From assembly GCF_936943645.1 (NCBI RefSeq), contig NZ_CAKZJO010000038.1, forward strand, positions 28,603 to 92,602: a stretch of DNA of 64,000 nt, in the 5' to 3' direction. The notes beneath the pieces were generated by a model. It was given only the letters and a program-made list of their open reading frames with translations, was not told the origin of the DNA and ran no database searches. Every line of letters begins with the position of its first letter. The first letter of the stretch is position 1. Shown here one piece after another: positions 1 to 9,300 of this stretch. The stretch is from an uncultured Bradyrhizobium sp. (GTDB lineage: Bacteria; Pseudomonadota; Alphaproteobacteria; Rhizobiales; Xanthobacteraceae). The position numbers and the translations under genes are program-made.

Positions 1-1
1 G

Positions 2-208
2 AGATCGTCGATCTCGACGGGAGCGGTGGCGGAAGCGGCCGGATATCTGTCCGAGGCAGCATTCCAGCGGGCTTTCAAGAGCCACATGGGGATCACGCCT
101 GCGCAATGGCGAAAGGCAGCGCAAACATCGGCGACGGCTGACGAACTGGAGCTGACGAAGAGCGCAGAGGTGACGTCGGATATTGGAAGCACCTCAGCAG
201 GTGCTTGA
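2..208 (+). CDS. AraC-family regulator, C-terminal end (cut by window edge)
   Basis: The frame is open from base 2, so this is the last 68 residues of a longer protein. It carries the second helix-turn-helix of an AraC/XylS DNA-binding domain: the stretch GYLSEAAFQRAFKSHMG followed by TPAQWRKA is the typical recognition helix plus the family's P-x-x-W/Y-R ending. The domain binds DNA as a transcription activator, but the ligand-sensing part lies outside the window. A short tail of about 25 residues follows the domain. It converges on the small exported-protein gene at 223-540, leaving only 14 bases between the two stops. Confidence 0.8.
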   Translation, partial: RSSISTGAVAEAAGYLSEAAFQRAFKSHMGITPAQWRKAAQTSATADELELTKSAEVTSDIGSTSAGA

Positions 209-222
209 GATGGTTGGCCACC

Positions 223-540
223 TCAACATCCGCGGCAGATGATCAGCTTGCGGTCCAGTATCTGATCGCGCTGTTGCTGCTCACGTTCCAACGCTGACAA
301 AGTGCCTGAATGAGGTGCGTCGTCGCGCCTCGGCTGGTGATGGCCAACCGGCGCGAGCCACGGCCGATGCGATGTCAATTCGACCGAAGCCAGCTGCTCG
401 GCTGCGCGTCCCTGCAGCCCGTGGAGGGCGTCGAGAGAGGTGCTCCGATCGGATGCATATGCGGGGGACAGCAAGGCGACGAGAAGAATTCCTGCAAGGA
501 CAGGGTGGCTCGAACGTGCTTGGATCGACATCTGGGTCAT
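223..540 (-). CDS. Small exported protein with C-terminal ICRGC motif (copy A)
   Basis: This 105-residue protein starts at the ATG complementary to 538-540, chosen because an AAGGGAG ribosome-binding site lies at 548-554. An upstream in-frame start at 609 lacks such a site. Residues 1 to about 30 form a signal peptide ending near SPAYAS. The mature part is charged and Q-rich and ends LDRKLIICRGC. The same ending (LDKKLKICRGC) closes the otherwise different protein at 15101-15358, so the two form a family defined by their last 24 or so residues, with a C-x-x-C pair at the very C-terminus. The function is unknown. Metal or haem binding, or disulfide formation in the periplasm, are possibilities only. 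Confidence 0.7.
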   Translation of the reverse strand: MTQMSIQARSSHPVLAGILLVALLSPAYASDRSTSLDALHGLQGRAAEQLASVELTSHRPWLAPVGHHQPRRDDAPHSGTLSALEREQQQRDQILDRKLIICRGC

Positions 541-921
541 GGCGGAACTCCCTTGGTGGAGGCTCGTGATGAGCGGCTCCGTGGGAGCTACGATAGTCAT
601 GCACGCCAAAGACCGAATGCCGGGCGATCTCTAAGATGTGCTCGTTCGTCTCATAGCCATTGGTGGAGCTGGACTGCTCCGCCCGGTGTTGACACGGCCT
701 TATTGCGGCAGTGATCGAATGTGAGGCCAGCGTAGCAGGTAGATCGGGGGTACTCGCAGATGACCGATTCGGTCGGACGAAAGCCGGCCAGCTCAGAGGG
801 CCGCTCCGGTCGACACGGCCAGTCTTCCAGGCCAGATGCTCTTCGTGCTGCGGGCGGAGGCTCGTTGGGGTGGGCCGGAGCGGTCGCCTACATGGAATGA
901 CGATGTCCAGCGACGCACGCC
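541..921. other. Non-coding gap
   Basis: This 381-base gap lies between two leftward genes. Apart from the ribosome-binding site of the small exported protein at 548-554 I see no convincing gene, repeat or terminator. The frames that stay open here have no supported start and no recognisable product. Confidence 0.5.
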
Positions 922-1353
922 TCAAGCCGCGCGGTAGCCCCGTTCCTGGAGCACCCAGCCGTTGCCGTCCGGGTCCAAAAAATCAGCGAAACTGGCGTAG
1001 TCCCCGCGCGCGGGATCCAGGCCCGGCGCGAAGCCACCGTCCCATGCGCCGGTCGGCGTCTTGTGCCTGATATCGCTGACCTGGACGCCGCGCCCCAGCA
1101 GGTGGCGGTGCGCGGTCTCCAGATCCGTGACGACGAGACAAGTGCCACGGAGCGAGCCGACGGGCGCGTCGGTGATCCCCTTACCAATCTGGATCGAGCA
1201 GTTCGAGCCAGGAGGCGTGAGCTGCACGACGCGGAATGCGTCGTTGGGGCGGTAATCGACGTCGAGGGCAAAGCCGACCTGATCGACATAGAATCTCAGT
1301 GCCCGATCGACATCTCTCACGGGAACGGTGATCACTTCGACCGAGAACTTCAT
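922..1353 (-). CDS. VOC (glyoxalase/bleomycin-resistance) family protein
   Basis: This 143-residue single-domain protein has the vicinal-oxygen-chelate fold. It begins with a beta strand and the typical PVRDVDRALRFYVDQVGF helix, and ends with FLDPDGNGWVLQE, the usual second-half motif holding the metal-ligand Glu. Members include glyoxalase I, dioxygenases and antibiotic-sequestering proteins. The sequence does not tell which applies here, so no substrate is assigned. A GAGG ribosome-binding site lies just before the start. It follows the MOSC/reductase gene at 1384-3147 by 30 bases on the same strand and is probably co-transcribed with it. Confidence 0.85.
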   Translation of the reverse strand: MKFSVEVITVPVRDVDRALRFYVDQVGFALDVDYRPNDAFRVVQLTPPGSNCSIQIGKGITDAPVGSLRGTCLVVTDLETAHRHLLGRGVQVSDIRHKTPTGAWDGGFAPGLDPARGDYASFADFLDPDGNGWVLQERGYRAA

Positions 1354-1383
1354 GAGGGCCTCATTGATTGCATCGCCTGTGAC

Positions 1384-3147
1384 CTACAAATCGATGACGA
1401 CGTCTCGTATAGGCTGTGAGCAGCAAATCAGGAGATTGCCGTCGGCCGGCATGTCGAGCGGAAGTGGATCATAGGCCACTGCGCCTGAAATCAGGCCGCT
1501 TTCGCAGTTGTGGCAAACGCCAGTCCTGCATGACCAGCGGACCGGGACGTCACACGCTTCGGCCAGATCCAGAAGGCTCCCGTAAGAGGACGGCTTCCAA
1601 TGGACAGCGATGCCGCTTCGCGCGAAGGATATTAATGGACCACCGCCGCGGGCATCACTGGGCAGATGAGGAGCTCGGGGAACTGCGTTGACGATCCCAG
1701 GCATCAATGGCTCGCCGCCATTGAAGACTTCGACATGAATCCGATCGGGCACTATGCCGAACGTTGCAAGCGCCTGCTTCATGTCTGCCATGAAACGGGC
1801 CGGCCCACAGAGGTAGACATCCGCTTCGTGCGGGATTCCGATCTCCTTGAATGTCGATTGCGACAATCGGCCTGGCGCATCGAAATCTTCGCCGAGCCTG
1901 TCGCGCGGAGCCGGTCTGCTGTAGCAGATAAAGCTGTGGCCCCGGGCAAGGGCAAGCACGAGCCGGCGGACTTCGCCGGCGAATGGATGATGCTGCCCGT
2001 CGCGCGCGGCATGGAGCCAGAATACCTGCCGGGCGGAGTGGGTCGCTGCAAGCGCGTGTAACATTGCGAGAACGGGCGTTGCCCCGATGCCCGCGCTGAG
2101 GAGCACGACTGGCCGCTCTCGGGATTGCAGGATGAAGCCTCCGCGGGGGAAGCTGACTTCGAGAACATCGCCGGTCTGGAGGACCCTCTTCAGATAGTCT
2201 CCAGCGGCTCCATTCGGCTCGATCTTCACACTGATCCGATAGCTCTCGGTCGATCGAGGACCGGAGAGCGAATAGCTGCGAACGAGCGGCGGGCCATCGG
2301 CGCGCGGAAGGCGCACGACCACGTATTGGCCGGGGAGCGGCAGAGGCAACGGCTCGCGATGCGGATGCTGAAGGGAAAGAGAGAGGACGTCCACGGTCTC
2401 CCGATCGATCGCCGCAACCAAGAGCGAAGAAAATCCAGGCGCGGTCGAACTAGCAGCGGTCGCCGGAGCAAGACCTGCATTGCCGCTCCCTCCCGCACCT
2501 GCCATTTGGCTCTGAAGCAATGCTTCAAACGACGAGCGCCATCCCGGCGAAAGTGCCTCGATCCTCAATGCCCGCTCCAGCCGATCACGCGGGTGATCTG
2601 GAGAGTAGAGCAGCGCGCTGATTTCGGCGACGGTCATCCGTTCGGACGCTTCACCAACCTGCACGATTTGATCGCCGACCCCAACTTCGCCTTCACTCAG
2701 GACACGGAAATAGAATCCCGGCCGTCCACTGGATGTCAGAAGGGCAGGCATCTTCGGCTCGTTGGTCCGGATGCCGACGCGGTAGCAGGTGACGCGCGGT
2801 TGAGTGACCTCGAAGACGGCGCTGCCAATTCGATAGCGATCGCCTATGCAAACGCTATCGTCGGGTAGCCCTGCGATGGTGAAATTTTCGCCGAATTGTC
2901 CATGTACGAAGTCGGTACGGCCCAGTTGCATCTGCCAGTAGCGGTATGACTCGATTTGGTAGACGAAGATTGCCCGCTGCTCACCGCCGTGCCCGCTAAG
3001 GTCGCCTTGCCCATCTCCCTCTAGATTGAGCCGGCCAACCCGACAGCGACCGCGCACAGGGGTTTTCCAAATGCCCGTGCGTATCGTGCGGCCCTTCCAC
3101 GCGATTTCGCGCGGAAGCCCAACGTTTACTGACACAAGATGCGCCAT
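1384..3147 (-). CDS. MOSC domain fused to flavin reductase and 2Fe-2S ferredoxin
   Basis: This 587-residue three-part oxidoreductase has an N-terminal MOSC domain (about residues 20-165) with the conserved Cys in TQPRVTCYR, as in proteins that bind the molybdenum cofactor or its sulfur, followed by a small 3-alpha linker. A ferredoxin-NADP reductase unit spans about 240-470, with the FAD motif RSYSLSGP and the NAD-binding LLSAGIGATPV. A plant-type 2Fe-2S domain lies at about 500-587, with Cys ligands in SCRTGVCHNC and a final Cys in LLICCSQP. This order is like YiiM-type MOSC fused to a phthalate-dioxygenase-reductase-like module and suggests electron delivery from NAD(P)H to a molybdenum-linked or N-hydroxyl reduction. 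It sits 58 bases downstream of the DUF427 gene. Confidence 0.88.
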   Translation of the reverse strand: MAHLVSVNVGLPREIAWKGRTIRTGIWKTPVRGRCRVGRLNLEGDGQGDLSGHGGEQRAIFVYQIESYRYWQMQLGRTDFVHGQFGENFTIAGLPDDSVCIGDRYRIGSAVFEVTQPRVTCYRVGIRTNEPKMPALLTSSGRPGFYFRVLSEGEVGVGDQIVQVGEASERMTVAEISALLYSPDHPRDRLERALRIEALSPGWRSSFEALLQSQMAGAGGSGNAGLAPATAASSTAPGFSSLLVAAIDRETVDVLSLSLQHPHREPLPLPLPGQYVVVRLPRADGPPLVRSYSLSGPRSTESYRISVKIEPNGAAGDYLKRVLQTGDVLEVSFPRGGFILQSRERPVVLLSAGIGATPVLAMLHALAATHSARQVFWLHAARDGQHHPFAGEVRRLVLALARGHSFICYSRPAPRDRLGEDFDAPGRLSQSTFKEIGIPHEADVYLCGPARFMADMKQALATFGIVPDRIHVEVFNGGEPLMPGIVNAVPRAPHLPSDARGGGPLISFARSGIAVHWKPSSYGSLLDLAEACDVPVRWSCRTGVCHNCESGLISGAVAYDPLPLDMPADGNLLICCSQPIRDVVIDL

Positions 3148-3205
3148 ATGCAGCTCTCTGTTGGCGAGCAGTTCTTCTTGCCGCTTATGAGCCGTGGACT
3201 GGGTT

Positions 3206-4078
3206 TCAGGCGCCAGGTTCGCGGACTATCTCGGCAACGTCGAGATTCCGGTCGGGCCCATGTGGAACGACCGACTGGCCCGGCTCGAGACGTATCTGGT
3301 TGCCATCGAGAAGAACCGTCACGATATCTGGTTCGAACGATACCAAATTCGAGATCCGACCGACTTCGGAATAGGCCTCGGGGTAGGACCATGCCGCCTG
3401 GCGCGCGTCTCCGATGGAGTAATAGCTGCAGAGACCCTTGTATGGACAGAAAGTCTGGAGTTTCACTGGGGTGAGGGCGGACTCATCTATATCGGAACGT
3501 GAAACGTACCAGCGGGGCGCAAAGCCGGACTCGTAAAGCACCAGCGGTCGCTTTGTATCGGCAATGATCCGGCCCTCATGATTGACCACGAGATTGCGAG
3601 AGGTTTGGCGGATGTCGATGCGGTGATAGGGATCGGCGGCATGACCGACGATGCGTTCATCTTCCTCATAGAACGCATCCATGGCACGCCAGGCGAAAGC
3701 GATATGACCCCGCAAATCGCCCGCATAGGCGGGCAGATTGGTGTGCTGCCATGCTCCCCGCGCCGCGATGCGCTGCTCGTCTGCTTGAACGCTGTACCAG
3801 GACGTGGGGCCGAGGTCGGCGTGTTGAGTGATATGCTCGGTTCGCTGCATGAGCTGTTGCGACACATCGGCCTCAGGAAAGTACGCTACGGGGTAGCGAC
3901 CTGGTTCGAAGAGCAGGAGGCACCGCTCGCTATCTGCGATCCAGCTTTCGCCCAAGCGCACGCGCATGCGACGGCGCAGCGGCTCAATGTACAAAAGCCG
4001 TTTGGGCAGCGGCTCGGGGACGAGAAAGCGTCCAACCGCGCCGGCTGATAGCGGGCCTTGTTGCCAGGATAGTCCCAC
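3206..4078 (-). CDS. Tandem DUF427 domain protein
   Basis: This 290-residue protein has two DUF427 domains, one at about 45-140 and one at about 165-275. Each has the strand pattern I-A-D-(S/T) followed by L-L-Y/F-E-x-G and a Y-F/V motif; the second also has TFCPYKGLCSYYSI, the most recognisable signature. I chose the GTG start at 4078 because AGGAGG lies five bases upstream and the protein then opens with GLSWQQGPL, as in relatives I know. The biochemical function is unknown. It lies just upstream of the MOSC/reductase gene on the same strand, so the pair may form an operon. Confidence 0.85.
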   Translation of the reverse strand: MGLSWQQGPLSAGAVGRFLVPEPLPKRLLYIEPLRRRMRVRLGESWIADSERCLLLFEPGRYPVAYFPEADVSQQLMQRTEHITQHADLGPTSWYSVQADEQRIAARGAWQHTNLPAYAGDLRGHIAFAWRAMDAFYEEDERIVGHAADPYHRIDIRQTSRNLVVNHEGRIIADTKRPLVLYESGFAPRWYVSRSDIDESALTPVKLQTFCPYKGLCSYYSIGDARQAAWSYPEAYSEVGRISNLVSFEPDIVTVLLDGNQIRLEPGQSVVPHGPDRNLDVAEIVREPGA

Positions 4079-4250
4079 ATCTGCCTCCTCGTTTTCGTCA
4101 AAGGACCGCCTGTTCAGGCCAATCCGGTCTCGTCCGGCTATTTCGGGCGCAAAGGGGCCGGAGTTACAGGCAACGCGATATTTTTTACGGGGCCTTCAGG
4201 CGGTGCTGCTCGGCGATTTCGCTGACTTGGCTCGAGAGGTGTGGCGGCAA

Positions 4251-5006
4251 CTAAGGTTCCACTCGCGGCAGAGTTACGACGAGTGTCGTCCCCCAGTCGG
4301 CGTTCGGCCTCACCTGGATAGCCCCGCCATGAGCAACCACCACGCGCCGGCATAGCGCGAGGCCGAGGCCGAGGCCGCCCTCTTTTGTAGTGTAGAGGGG
4401 ATTGAAAATGTCTGTTGTCCCGTCGGGAAGGCCAACGCCATTGTCCTCGATTTCGAGCACGACGGAGTTCGACGAGGTAAACGTTCGAATGTTCAGCGTT
4501 CTTTGGCGATCCGTAACGTGAAGCAGGCTGTCGATCGCGTTCTGAATGATATTCAACATCACCTGAAGGAGCAGATCCCTGTTCGCCTTTGTCACCTGGC
4601 GATCAGGATCAAAGCTGATGTTCGTTACGATCTCTGCGAGGGCGATCTGGGGTTCAGATAAGGCAAGCGCTTCGTCGACTATGGCATTCAGAGACTGCTC
4701 CATAAGGTCGGTCAAAATGTTGGCCGATAATTGCTGCAACTCCGCGATGGTCCGCCCGCATCGGCCGACTGTGACGCGGATGCGCTGGATGGACTTCACA
4801 GCACAAGCGATGTTGGGCGTTTCGCGGTCGAGCCAGCGCAAAGCGGCGTCGGCGCTGGAAATGACGGCTCCGAGAGGCTGAGTGACCTCATGAATGATTG
4901 TTCCGGCGAGTTCCCCGAGGTGCGCCAGCCGCATTTGACGATCGTGTTCGAGGTCGGTTCCATCAAAGGAATGATTGGCCGCCGTCCTTGGTTCGAAGAA
5001 ATCCAT
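4251..5006 (-). CDS. Sensor histidine kinase core (HisKA + HATPase), no sensor domain
   Basis: This protein of about 251 residues holds only the transmitter module. The phosphoacceptor His is in the H-box GTIIHEVTQPLGAVISSA near residue 40. The ATPase domain has the N-box NIIQNAID, the G1 box EIEDNGVGLP, the F-box IFNPLYTTKEGG and the G2 box LGLGLALCR. No transmembrane or PAS/GAF sensor is present, so it is probably cytoplasmic and needs a partner or lost its input domain. The start at 5006 follows a GGAG; a start at 5096 would add 30 residues of non-domain sequence. No response regulator is adjacent; the AraC gene at 5279-6211 is divergent. Confidence 0.85.
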   Translation of the reverse strand: MDFFEPRTAANHSFDGTDLEHDRQMRLAHLGELAGTIIHEVTQPLGAVISSADAALRWLDRETPNIACAVKSIQRIRVTVGRCGRTIAELQQLSANILTDLMEQSLNAIVDEALALSEPQIALAEIVTNISFDPDRQVTKANRDLLLQVMLNIIQNAIDSLLHVTDRQRTLNIRTFTSSNSVVLEIEDNGVGLPDGTTDIFNPLYTTKEGGLGLGLALCRRVVVAHGGAIQVRPNADWGTTLVVTLPRVEP

Positions 5007-5278
5007 CCCGATGCTCCGCAACCGTGGCTTCGAGTGGCCGTTCAGCACCCACCGCTTCGTTGTCGCGATGCAGCATGCGAGATGCTGGTGACCCATTCGC
5101 CTTCTGGAGATATCGTACGGCAGGCGACGTCGTGGTTCTTGAAAAGACCTGACGTTCGTTTTGGATGAATCTGATCGGCGCGATGACCGGCTTCATTCCA
5201 ATGACCGTCAAGACGTCTCTCAACGAAGCGGGAGTCATGAGTTAGCGGACGGATCTTCATCAGCAAGCGGAGCAGAGC

Positions 5279-6211
5279 GTGAGAAGTCGAAGGAGGATGG
5301 TGGAAGAGAAGCCGTCGGACTTCTTGTCCGACCCCAAGGACGGCATCTGCCTGGTTCGAGAGGTCGCTGGCGCGAAGTTTGCCAAAGCCGGCCTTAACGC
5401 CGTTCACACGCTCAGGCGTCGACAGGGATCGGAGATGACTTCAATGCATCTCCGCGAGAATATGTACATGGTGACCGTATATCTTACGGATCATCCCGAG
5501 GCGCAAGATGTCTGGAAAGACGGCCATCACGCGATGCGACCGGCGATGCGAGCAGGAGCGATTTCTCTTTTCGACATGCGCTATCATTGGGAAGGGGACA
5601 ATATGGCGCCGTTCGAGGCATTGAACTTTTTCATCCCTGATCTTGCCTTTGACGAGACCGCACGCGAGCTTGGTTCGACTTTCTCGGGTTTCAACTACGA
5701 TGTGGCGCGAGAATACAGGGATGATGTCGCGACGTCGCTTGCCCGCGCCGTGCTGCCCGCATTGGATAGCCCGGCCGAAATTCCCATGTTGTTCGTCGAC
5801 CACGTGTTCTCGGCGCTGCGCTCGCGTCTGCTGGTCGCCTATTGCGGCCTGAATCCGACTGGCAACGCAGCCGGCCCAAAGCTGTCCGACCACGAGGTGG
5901 CCCGGATCAAGGAGTTGCTTCTCGACGATGTCGGTGCGGATCGCTCGGTAGCCGAGCTGGCGCAGGCGTGTGGACTGTCCGCCGGGCAATTTTCGCGTGC
6001 CTTCAAGAGGACGCTTGGAACGTCGCCACACCAGTGGCTCGTTGAGCAACGGATAGACCGTGCCAGGTATCTGCTACGCGGGAAAAAATCGATCAGCGAA
6101 ATCGCGTTGGAGTGCGGCTTTGCGGATCAGAGCCACCTCAGTCGCGTATTCTTGCGAAAGGTCGGGCTAACACCCGGCGAGTGGAGGCGTGCCAAGCATT
6201 CAGATGCTTAG
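5279..6211 (+). CDS. AraC-family transcriptional regulator
   Basis: This 310-residue regulator has an unassigned N-terminal region (about 1-200) and a C-terminal AraC domain with both helix-turn-helix motifs, SVAELAQACGLSAGQFSRAF near 225 and SISEIALECGFADQSHLSRV near 275, ending GLTPGEWRRA. The N-terminal part includes NFFIPDLAFDE, a pattern seen in many rhizobial AraC proteins annotated only by their DNA-binding half. The GTG at 5279 is preceded by GGAG at a good distance. A second possible start at 5297 directly abuts AAGGAGG, which is too close. It is divergent from the kinase at 4251-5006. Confidence 0.85.
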   Translation: MRSRRRMVEEKPSDFLSDPKDGICLVREVAGAKFAKAGLNAVHTLRRRQGSEMTSMHLRENMYMVTVYLTDHPEAQDVWKDGHHAMRPAMRAGAISLFDMRYHWEGDNMAPFEALNFFIPDLAFDETARELGSTFSGFNYDVAREYRDDVATSLARAVLPALDSPAEIPMLFVDHVFSALRSRLLVAYCGLNPTGNAAGPKLSDHEVARIKELLLDDVGADRSVAELAQACGLSAGQFSRAFKRTLGTSPHQWLVEQRIDRARYLLRGKKSISEIALECGFADQSHLSRVFLRKVGLTPGEWRRAKHSDA

Positions 6212-6324
6212 GGCGGCCTATTGGAGCCGACCATTTCCAGATTGGAGCGAGTGAAGCGAAAGCACGCGGGCGTGCGGCAAGTGTGTCGTGGCAGGTTTCC
6301 ATCCGACGACATTTTTTCGAGAGC

Positions 6325-9300
6325 TTAGATCACGCTCAGCCCGTCATCGACAGGGACTGTGAACTGAAAGACGGCTCCTCGGGCTTCGCTGGTGTCCGCC
6401 CACAGCCGGCCGCCATGCGAAAGAATAATCGATCGGCATATCGACAGCCCAACGCCAAGACCAGTCGGCTTGGTCGTGTAGAAGGGTTCGAAGAGGCGGG
6501 CCAGGCTCTCGGGAGACAATCCCGGCCCTGAATCCGCAATTGATACCAGTACGCTTTCGTCGTCCGCTCTCGCGGTTCGGATCAGCAGATCTCGCCTGGC
6601 CTCCGTTGTCTCACTCATTGCCTCGATCCCATTCAGGATCAGATTAAGGGTCACCTGCTGCAGTTCGACGCGATCTCCGATGACGTTGGGCAGGCGGTCG
6701 GCGAACTCGGTCCGAATCGAGACCCGGTTTCTCGCGGCTTCGACTTGTGTGAGCTCGATGACCTGACCGATGACGTCATTGATCGCCAGGGCATCCCGCC
6801 TGGGAGGCGCTTTCTTCACGATGTCTCGAATTCGCCCAATGACCTCGCTTGACCTGACGCTGTTCTCGACAACGCGCGTCAGCGCCCTCCGCGCTTGTTG
6901 CAGTGCGGGGGGCTGGTGATTCAGCCAGGTCAATGCAGCTTGGGCGCTGGAGATGACGGCTGTGTTCGGCTGGTTAACCTCATGGGCAATCGATGCAGTC
7001 AGCTGCCCCATCACCGCAACACGGTTGGCGTGAGCCAGCTCCATCTGCGCTTCCCGGTATCGGTGCTCCCGCTCCTGCAACTCCCGGTACAGCCGGGCGT
7101 TGTCGAGCGACGTCGCGGCCTCGGACGCAAGAAATCTGAGGATCGCGATCCGGCCGGGAGTGAAGACCCGCGAAGCAAGATTATTCTCGAGATACAGAAA
7201 AGCCACCGCCTTACCTTGCTTGACGAGTGGGACACACAGGACTGACCGGGTACCTTTCTGCCGGATGTATTGATCGCCGCCAAACGCGCTGCTCGTCGAC
7301 GCATCGTCGAGCACGACACTTTCCTGCGTACGAGCCGTGTAAAGTACGATCGATAGCGGCAATGCCTCGCCAGAGAGGGGCAAATCTGCCAAGTCAAAGG
7401 CGATAGAGCCGTCGCCGATCGCTGCCTGCGCCCGAACTCTCAGTTCCGTGCCCTGCGGCAGAACCAGCACGGCGCGTTCTGCGGCGGCGTGTTCGATCGC
7501 CGAACGCAATAGGGTTTCGGTGAGCTTATCCAGCGCGATCTCGCCCGAGACGGCTTCGGACACCTTGAGAACCGTCGCCAGGTCCAGCTGCTCGACATGC
7601 GTGCCGATAGTACTGGCGGCGTGGACGACATGTCCCTTTTCTCGGATGCTCGGATAGCGCTCCTCGAGCTGGTAGACCTTTGCGCTCGCGCCCCAGCGCG
7701 CATAGCAGTCTCGTGCATTCGTGACGTACGACAGTACGACCGTACGAATGTCACGCATCTCGTAGAACGCAGCCGCGCGCTCGGCCGAAATAGCCTCGAT
7801 CTGCAGGAACCCACCTTCTTGCGACAATTGTATCGCTGCCTCGTACAGCCTTTCGGCTTCGATTTCGCGGCCTTCGATCCGCGCCAACTCCGCGGCAATC
7901 AGCGTGCAACGGGCGGCGAAATTGGCCGGGCAGCGGTCGGACCATGCAACCAGCTTGCGGTAGTGTTCGCGAAGGCAAATGACGTGTTGCTCGCGATCCT
8001 GTTCCGGCGCCTCGTCATAGGCGGCGGCGTGGGCAAGCCCTGTATAGAACCGGTACTCGGCGAACTCACAATAGGCTCTGGCGCACCACGCGTACTCGGC
8101 TGCGCATCGGGCCAAAGCGATAGCGTCATGGCTACGTCCGGCAAGAACCGCGAGCTGGACCCGCACGACATAGTCGAAGAACGAACTCAACGGCTCCGTT
8201 GTGGCCGGGGCCTCAATTGAACTCGGCTTGCTCGGATCGAAATCCGCATCACGCCCCATCAGGCTGAGCGCGAGCGCCCGTTGCGTCGCCAGGCATTCGG
8301 AATTCAACCGGATACCCAAGGCTTCCGCAAATCCCAGCGCCTGCTCGGCATGCAACAGAACGCCTGGAAGTGCTTCGCCGCTGAATAGATCCAGCGCCAG
8401 AAGCCCCCGATGCGAATACGCCGCGAAGGCGAGATCTCCGGTGGTCAGGCAGATCTCGAGGGCGCGTTGAACGAATGACCTTCCGGATCGGACGGGACGG
8501 ATCCATGGAGTCACATGGAGACCAAATACCAGGAGAGCACGGCCGCTCAGTCCTGTCTCCGAGCGTGTCTCAGCCAGAGATGCGCCGAACTGCGAGAGGC
8601 GAAAGGCAAGTTCCGCGTCGGTCGAATCGCTCGCGAGCACACCGAATATGGCGGTCAGCGGATAGCACGATTCAGGGCTGATCCCGTGCTCGAGGGTCAG
8701 CCGGGTGGCCTCCATGAGCATGATGTCAGATAGGTTGCGATCGGTGAGAAACGCAGGTGTGACGAGGTCGGCCAAGACACGCATGATCGCGCGATGATCC
8801 GGATCGGCCATCGGCGCGAGTGTGCGAAGCTGTTCGTCAGACGATGTTTCGGCCAAAGCTCGCAATCGTCGACGATCTTCGTCAACTTGGCTGCGAGTCG
8901 GATGAGGGTGCCAGTCAATTCCGACCTTCCGGAGAAATGCCAGGCAGACGTCGACCGCCGGCTCCAGTTGTCCCGCAGCGGTGTACAGCTGCGCACGAAG
9001 GCTCGTGACCTCCGCACTCCGCACAACATCGGACCAACTCTGCGACAAGGCCCGTAACTCTGCTTCTGCGGTGGTTAGATCGCCAAGGAGAAACTTGCAT
9101 TCAGCGTGGAGCAGGCCGATCGAAAAGGCGATCTGGCTATGCTGCGCAGACCGTTTTTCCTCGATCAATCTGCGGGCCATCTCAAGGTAAACTACGGCGG
9201 CATGGTAAGCTGTCGCACCGCGCGCGCGCTGACCTGCGGCGAGATTGATGGCAATGATCGTGCTTCTCTCGTCGCCGGTCTTCGCAGCGGCGACGCCGCG

